Assembly: GCF_002078875.1 (NCBI RefSeq) | Contig: NC_034438.1 | Span: 18,443,497 to 18,507,496 of the forward strand | Direction: 5' to 3' | Origin: Numida meleagris | Lineage: Eukaryota; Chordata; Aves; Galliformes; Numididae | DNA: 64,000 nt | In this document: positions 63,180 to 64,000 of the stretch, one piece after another | Numbering within the stretch: the stretch's first letter is position 1 | How the letters are laid out: every line of letters begins with the position of its first letter | Made by a program: the position numbers and the translations under genes | Notes under the pieces: model-generated | Databases searched by the model: none | The model's input: the letters and a program-made list of their open reading frames with translations, nothing else | Told to the model about the DNA's origin: nothing

Positions 63180-63740
63180 AACAAGCCACGTGTGGTGTAC
63201 GGGCGACGGGGAGAGACAAACCACAACAGAGGAAGGCAGCTGTGGGCGCTAGTTTCGATGACCACAGAGACCTCAGCAGAGCTGCTTCCAAATACGAGCA
63301 GGAAACGCCGCTCCCGCGGCACCGCGCTGCACAGCTGCTGCTCTCCGGAAGGTGCTGCTCCAGCCCAACGAGTGCTCCACCTCACGGTGCTGAAGGGAAC
63401 GGACGGCGGACTGGGCAGGTTGCTTCAGCGCGACAACGAAGCGCCCAGCAATGAAGGGCTCAGCTAAAATCTGGCTTTCTGCCGCTGTACTTCGCACATA
63501 AATAAAAAATCAGACGGTCAGAAATGTTTTTTGGCTTCTGGTCTCAGCAGGAGCCGAGCTCCGCGCAGGTGTTGAGGGTGACGTCTCCCTGCGGGGTGTA
63601 CCTGCGTTACATAGCCCTCTAACGTGTGCGTGCCGCAACCGTACCGCTCACCGCCGCCTGCCCGACCCGGCCCCTGCCACCGACTGCGAGGGCGCCCACG
63701 AGGGGCAAATCCGCCTTCTTGTCTTAAACTGCCTAAGAGC
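63180..63740. promoter_or_regulatory. CpG island, possible promoter of an unidentified transcript
   Basis: CpG is rare in the rest of the window but dense here: I count about 16 CpGs in 63301-63480 and about 20 in 63541-63720. Unmethylated islands of this kind usually mark promoters. An ATAAATAA stretch at 63498-63505 interrupts the island. Possible splice donors exist, for example GCAG/GTGTTG near 63567 on the + strand and CAG/GTACAC near 63600 on the - strand, but no exon can be proved. Short overlapping frames in the island (such as 63174-63467 on +) match no family I recognise. RAB3C ends about 12 kb upstream, so this is not its known promoter. Confidence 0.65.
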
Positions 63741-64000
63741 AGTCTGGATCTGAAGAGGCTTTCCAGACTGTGCCTGCTGGCGTGGGTGTTGCCGCGGGCC
63801 TTTTTCTGGAAATATGCTCTTCAAACGATTGACCATAATTTATTACTTTTGTATGTTACAGGCACTACTGTGGTCAAAAAGAGCATCCTCCCACACTGCT
63901 TGCCGCCTGCTGCATTGGAAGCCATCTAAAAAGGGGCTGGCTCAGAAACTGATCACTGTCCAGCTATGCCAGCCAGCAAAGACAGGTGTTTGAGAAGGCT
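63741..64000. other. Right flank of the CpG island
   Basis: CpG density drops quickly after about 63800. A short + strand frame (63624-63929) crosses from the island into this flank, but I do not recognise it. Confidence 0.4.

Noticed and set aside
1..64000. CRISPR arrays, bacterial operons, tRNA or rRNA genes, endogenous retrovirus with paired LTRs
   Set aside because: No regularly spaced repeats, ribosome-binding patterns, cloverleaf sequences or paired long terminal repeats were found when reading both strands.

Overview
The window looks like a piece of a bird genome, most likely a galliform such as chicken. The base composition is AT-rich and intron-like. There are no bacterial-type genes. 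The dispersed repeats are CR1 LINEs ending in the avian ATTCTATG-type octamer tail, plus one mariner copy of the chicken Galluhop type. The only protein-coding gene I can support is the 3' part of RAB3C, a synaptic-vesicle Rab GTPase, on the + strand. RAB3C lies on chromosome Z in chicken; that placement comes from general knowledge, not from this sequence.

Layout. Positions 1-38447 appear to be the end of a very long intron upstream of RAB3C exon 4; I found no exon 3 in it. Exon 4 (38448-38572, 125 bases) carries the guanine-specificity NKCD motif. Intron 4 is 38573-51211. Exon 5 (51212-51399) carries the SAK motif and the C-terminal CGC prenylation signal, followed by TAA. Downstream is a long ORF-poor stretch with no AATAAA until 58918. 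A well-formed poly(A) signal with a GT-rich downstream element lies at 59560, so a 3' UTR of about 8 kb is possible. A strong CTCF-type motif lies at 53204. A CpG island at about 63180-63740 is the only CpG-dense region and may mark the promoter of an unidentified transcript.

Repeats. CR1 fragments are clustered at 10.3-14.6 kb (six pieces, one of them old and L3-like), with single long copies at 31.1-32.9 kb and 42.4-43.0 kb. A nested pair lies at 45.7-47.5 kb, where a younger CR1 with an internal deletion has inserted into an older one. A plus-strand copy lies at 62.4-62.8 kb. All longer intronic copies are antisense to RAB3C. A 0.54-kb mariner remnant sits beside the 31-33 kb CR1, separated from it by an AT-rich simple repeat. 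The remaining sequence is mostly unique intronic or intergenic DNA with small microsatellites and hairpins.

I did not find a previously undescribed multi-gene system. The best leads are the orphan CpG island, the CTCF-like site next to RAB3C, the possible very long 3' UTR, a possible Ser-to-Phe change in RAB3C exon 4, and the nested CR1 history. Nearly all the remaining open reading frames are short enough to be chance or are antisense to CR1.
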